A stretch of DNA of 64,000 nt from Leclercia sp. LSNIH1 (lineage in GTDB: Bacteria > Pseudomonadota > Gammaproteobacteria > Enterobacterales > Enterobacteriaceae). The stretch spans positions 2,728,001 through 2,792,000 of the forward strand of contig NZ_CP026167.1 of NCBI RefSeq assembly GCF_002902985.1. Direction: 5' to 3'. A program made the translations under genes and the position numbers. Position 1 is the stretch's first letter, and the number at the start of each line of letters is the position of its first letter. Shown piece after piece: positions 60,993 through 64,000 of this stretch. Below the pieces are notes generated by a model that had not been told where the DNA came from, searched no databases, and worked only from the letters and a program-made list of their open reading frames with translations.

Positions 60993-62456
60993 TTAACTAT
61001 CGTCGCTTGTCAGATGCTGGCGACCAAAAATTACCTCCATTCGGGCACCGCCCAGCAGGCTGTCGCTGGTTTCGATTCTGCCGCCATACTGCTCCACAAT
61101 GTCCCGGGCGACCGAAAGACCGACCCCCTGACCCGGGCGCAATGTGTCGGCGCGCTGGCCGCGATCGAAGACCTGGTCACGTTTGCCCTGAGGGATCCCG
61201 GGGCCATCATCCTCAACGATAATATGCAGCTGGTCCTCTCCCTGACGGGCAGAGACTTCAACGAACTCCAGGCAATATTTACAGGCGTTATCCAGCAAGT
61301 TGCCCATCACTTCCATAAAGTCATTTTTTTCGCCGACGAAACTGATTTCCGGGGAGATATCGAGAGTAATGTTCACCCCCTTGCGCTGGTAAACTTTGTT
61401 CAGCGCCGAGGTCAGACTGTCGAGCAGCGGGGCGACGGGGTGCAATTCCCTGCTCAGCAGGGTGCTGCCGGTGCGCATGCTGGCGCGGTGCAGGTAGTAA
61501 CCAATCTGCTGCGAGATACGGCTGATCTGCTCCAGCATCACGGGTTCTGCTTCCTCGGCGCTCAGCTTCGCGCTGCGCAGGGATCGCATCGTGCTCTGCA
61601 TGACCGCCAGCGGGGTTTTCAGGCTGTGGGTCAGATCGGTGAGGGTGGTGCGGTACTTATCGTAACGTTCGCGCTCGCTTTTCAGCAGACGGTTAAGATT
61701 GCGCACCAGACTGGTGAGTTCCCGGGTGGTGTTCGGGTCGAGTTTTTCACGGTGATGTTCTTCCAGCTCGCGCACCTCTTTCGCCAGCGACTCGATAGGG
61801 CGCAGGCTCCACCAGGCGGCCAGCCAGAGCAGGGGGATCACCAGCAGCAGGTTGGCGGCGAGCACGTAGACGAACCAGTTCCACACCATATAGGAGCGTT
61901 TAAGCTCAACCGGAATGGTGTCGATGACCACAATGGTCAACTGGGGCATCTGGAGGGTCGCGGGGTAGATATTTACCGCCACCGAGTGGGTCAGCTCGCT
62001 GTCGTCGTCATCCTCGCGGATCTCGGCCAGCTCCCGCTGCATGTTCCGATCGTTACCGACCAGCACGCTGGTGGCATCAACATTGGCTTCCAGCTCATGA
62101 AAGCCGTTGGCTCTTAACCACTCCGGGCGGATGCTTTTAATCAGCCACGGCACGTCGCGCTGGGCCCACAGCAGCTTGCCTTTTTCATCATAAATCAGCG
62201 ACATGGTTGGGCTCTGGCGATCCAGATGCTCCGGCATATCGATGCTGATTTTATTGTCTTCCCATCTGGCGAGGGTATAGAAGAGATTGCTTTCGCCGCG
62301 CAGCAGGCGGAAGGTGGTTTTGTCGAAACTGACGCTGTAGCCCACCAGCGCGACCATGCCGTAGGCCAGGGAGAGCACCAGCACCACTACTGCTGTCGCC
62401 AGCAGGAATCGAAACCGCAGCGACAGCGGCAGAAAGTGACGAAACAGTTTTTTCAT
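60993..62456 (-). CDS. phoQ: Sensor histidine kinase PhoQ
   Basis: PhoQ senses low Mg2+, antimicrobial peptides and acid pH and phosphorylates PhoP. The 487-residue protein has two membrane helices (about 17-40 and 193-215) flanking the periplasmic PAS-like sensor. The acidic membrane-facing patch [11 protein letters not shown] is intact. The HAMP region, the phospho-acceptor His277 in [11 protein letters not shown], and the ATPase boxes ([22 protein letters not shown]) follow. It starts directly after the phoP stop (TAAATG). Confidence 0.98.
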   Translation of the reverse strand: MKKLFRHFLPLSLRFRFLLATAVVVLVLSLAYGMVALVGYSVSFDKTTFRLLRGESNLFYTLARWEDNKISIDMPEHLDRQSPTMSLIYDEKGKLLWAQRDVPWLIKSIRPEWLRANGFHELEANVDATSVLVGNDRNMQRELAEIREDDDDSELTHSVAVNIYPATLQMPQLTIVVIDTIPVELKRSYMVWNWFVYVLAANLLLVIPLLWLAAWWSLRPIESLAKEVRELEEHHREKLDPNTTRELTSLVRNLNRLLKSERERYDKYRTTLTDLTHSLKTPLAVMQSTMRSLRSAKLSAEEAEPVMLEQISRISQQIGYYLHRASMRTGSTLLSRELHPVAPLLDSLTSALNKVYQRKGVNITLDISPEISFVGEKNDFMEVMGNLLDNACKYCLEFVEVSARQGEDQLHIIVEDDGPGIPQGKRDQVFDRGQRADTLRPGQGVGLSVARDIVEQYGGRIETSDSLLGGARMEVIFGRQHLTSDDS

Positions 62457-63128
62457 TTAACGTAATTCGAAAAGATAGCCCTGCCCGCGCACGGTGGTGA
62501 TGACATCCTCCGGGTACTGCGCCTGAATTTTTTTACGCAGACGGCCCATCAGAACATCGATGGTATGGCTTTCGCGCAGCTCTGCATCAGGGTAGAGCTG
62601 GAGCATCAGGGAATCTTTGCTCACCACCTTGCCGCTGTTACGGATCAGCGTCTCCATAATGGTGTACTCAAAGGCCGTCAGCTTAATCACCTCGTCATTT
62701 ATCGCCAGTTCGCGACGGGAGAGATCGACCTGAAACGGCGGAATGGAGATCACCTGCGAGGCCAGACCGCTGTTGCGGCGCATCAACGCCTGCATGCGGG
62801 CGGCAACCTCTTCAATATGGAAGGGTTTGGTGACGTAGTCATCGGCACCGGCGCTGAGCACTTCAACCTTATCCTGCCAGCCTTCGCGGGCGGTTAACAC
62901 CAGCACCGGCAAAGAGACATCGTGGCTGCGCCAGCGGCGGATCAGCGACAGACCATCTTCATCAGGCAGACCCAGGTCAACGATGGCGATATCGGGCAGA
63001 TGTTCATTGAGATAGTAATCGGCTTCTTTGGCATCTTCAGCATCATCCACCTGATGCCCCATTTCCTGAAGCTGAACTTTCAGGTGATGACGTAGCAACG
63101 CATTATCCTCAACAACCAGTACGCGCAT
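62457..63128 (-). CDS. phoP: Response regulator PhoP
   Basis: PhoP is the OmpR-type regulator of Mg2+ transport, lipid A modification and virulence or peptide resistance genes. The 223-residue product from the ATG at 63128 matches K-12 length; an adjacent ATG at 63131 adds one residue. The receiver domain has the acidic pocket VVEDN and phospho-acceptor Asp51 in [10 protein letters not shown], with Lys in VTKPFHIEE. The C-terminal winged helix (about 125-223, [21 protein letters not shown]) binds direct repeats. Its promoter abuts an integrase gene. Confidence 0.98.
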   Translation of the reverse strand: MRVLVVEDNALLRHHLKVQLQEMGHQVDDAEDAKEADYYLNEHLPDIAIVDLGLPDEDGLSLIRRWRSHDVSLPVLVLTAREGWQDKVEVLSAGADDYVTKPFHIEEVAARMQALMRRNSGLASQVISIPPFQVDLSRRELAINDEVIKLTAFEYTIMETLIRNSGKVVSKDSLMLQLYPDAELRESHTIDVLMGRLRKKIQAQYPEDVITTVRGQGYLFELR

Positions 63129-63202
63129 CATCGCTTCTCCCTAATATGAATGGTCAGAGTAGTTTAACGCTGATTATGTAACTTGAAACCAGCGTCCTGA
63201 AA
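63129..63202 (-). promoter_or_regulatory. phoP promoter at the integrase junction
   Basis: Read on the minus strand, CATAATCAGCGTTAAACT (about 63159-63176) resembles the K-12 phoP promoter segment. Upstream of it the expected PhoP box (two GTTTA hexamers five bases apart) is not seen; only TGGTTTC (about 63184-63190) remains. Sequence likeness to the K-12 promoter appears to stop near 63177. The ribosome site is GGGAGAAG. Confidence 0.55.
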
Positions 63203-64000
63203 TTAAATAACTTTTTTCATACTCCCATGCCCTTTGGGGCGTCCTGGGGGCATTGCTGTCGGCATCTGATTGTTTAGCATGTTGACCTGATCCTGGTTCA
63301 TATCCCCAATCCACTTCGAGTAAACCTCATACACCATACGTGCATCTTCATGGCCCATCTGGCTGGCTATGAACGACGGGTTAGCTCCGGCCATCAACGT
63401 CCAGCAGGCATATGTATGCCGTGACTGATACGGATTTCTCTCGCGGATACTGGCAAGTTTAGTTCCTCGCTTCCAACCGTAGGCGATCGAGTTCTTTGAA
63501 ATGTAGCCACCCTTCGATGACGAACTCGCTGACGGTGTAAAAACGAAGCGAAGATTTTGCTGCTCAGTTTTTCCAATCTCACGATGATGAAAGCGTATTT
63601 CCTGCCTGGGATTGGAACCACTAATTTCGAATTGCTCCTTCAGTGCATCAAGAGCTGGTCTCAGCAGTGTTATCGTTCTTATCCCGGCGTCTGTTTTGGG
63701 TGGTACAAATACCCGCTTATTCGTCAGGCTTCTGGAAACGTGGATTTCACCTTTTACCAAATCAATGTCTTCCCATGCCAGGGCGCACATTTCCCCCGGT
63801 CTCATCCCCGTATGCACTGCCACAATGATGATCAATGCCAGCTGTCGGGGGAGGGCTGCTATCATAGCCTGGTACTCATGAAGCAATAGTGGGTCGGGAT
63901 CAGACTTAGATAATTTGAGCCTCGACACGCCTTCATAAGGTGCATGCAATATAAACTGGCTTCGGTTCGCGAGCTTAAGCATTTCTGATAAAACTGCCAT
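63203..64000 (-). CDS. int: Tyrosine recombinase/phage integrase (partial)
   Basis: The window holds the last 265 residues of a tyrosine integrase; the N-terminal arm-binding part lies beyond base 64000, although a Met happens to fall at the edge. The catalytic domain has the box I arginine in HTGMRPGEMCALAWEDID, and box II YQSRHTYACW, where the usual His of HxxR is Tyr. GHEDARMVYEVYSKWI follows, with the second His and the nucleophilic Tyr. The gene ends 74 bases before phoP with no terminator between. It marks one end of a prophage or island inserted upstream of phoP. Confidence 0.92.
   Translation of the reverse strand: MAVLSEMLKLANRSQFILHAPYEGVSRLKLSKSDPDPLLLHEYQAMIAALPRQLALIIIVAVHTGMRPGEMCALAWEDIDLVKGEIHVSRSLTNKRVFVPPKTDAGIRTITLLRPALDALKEQFEISGSNPRQEIRFHHREIGKTEQQNLRFVFTPSASSSSKGGYISKNSIAYGWKRGTKLASIRERNPYQSRHTYACWTLMAGANPSFIASQMGHEDARMVYEVYSKWIGDMNQDQVNMLNNQMPTAMPPGRPKGHGSMKKVI

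Noticed and set aside
60963..62117. 384-codon open frame antisense to phoQ
   Set aside because: Wholly opposite the conserved phoQ gene; no supporting start signal or motif.

Overview
This window is a stretch of chromosome from a motile member of the Enterobacteriaceae. Gene order and protein sequence follow the Escherichia coli K-12 region that runs from the flagellar flg cluster to phoP. Many proteins have exactly the K-12 length, but the sequence is GC-rich and diverged, which suggests an Enterobacter/Lelliottia/Leclercia-type organism. The genus is inference; the gene identities are mostly secure.

Layout. 1-10.6 kb: flgA (partial, minus strand) and divergent flgBCDEFGHIJ-flgKL, with a FlhDC-type box before flgB, a sigma-28 promoter before flgK and a structured 3' UTR after flgL. 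10.6-12.9 kb: a YgaY-like MFS transporter and a divergent LysR regulator, absent from this position in K-12. 12.9-18.3 kb: rne with its long leader, rluC and the Maf-family pyrophosphatase yceF. 18.4-24.7 kb: yceD-rpmF-plsX-fabH-fabD-fabG, then acpP and fabF, the core of fatty-acid and phospholipid synthesis. 24.7-29.0 kb: pabC-mltG-tmk-holB-ycfH. 29.0-33.2 kb: ptsG with CRP, Mlc and SgrS-pairing sites, and the siderophore receptor fhuE.

33.5-39.6 kb: hinT-ycfL-lpoB-thiK-nagZ-ycfP, ndh with an FNR box, and ycfJ. 39.7-42.4 kb: a 51-residue membrane protein gene, then comR, bhsA and ldtC. 42.4-47.0 kb: mfd and ycfT. 47.3-52.3 kb: lolCDE-nagK-cobB. 52.3-53.6 kb: two membrane-protein genes of unknown function where K-12 carries ycfZ-ymfA. 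53.8-57.6 kb: the potABCD polyamine importer. 57.8-59.1 kb: pepT. 59.1-59.8 kb: a REP-associated transposase (RAYT) flanked by REP sequences. 59.8-63.1 kb: roxA, phoQ and phoP. 63.2-64.0 kb: the C-terminal part of a tyrosine integrase placed directly upstream of phoP, marking the edge of an integrated element outside the window.

Most of the window is conserved housekeeping DNA and I see no clear undescribed multi-gene system. The accessory points worth a second look are the MFS/LysR pair with its paired AACGTATA sites, the 51-residue membrane protein, the cobB-potD slot, the RAYT/REP locus, and the integrase junction that may have replaced the PhoP autoregulatory site. Several regulatory details are also notable, including a strong promoter that would make yceD mRNA nearly leaderless.
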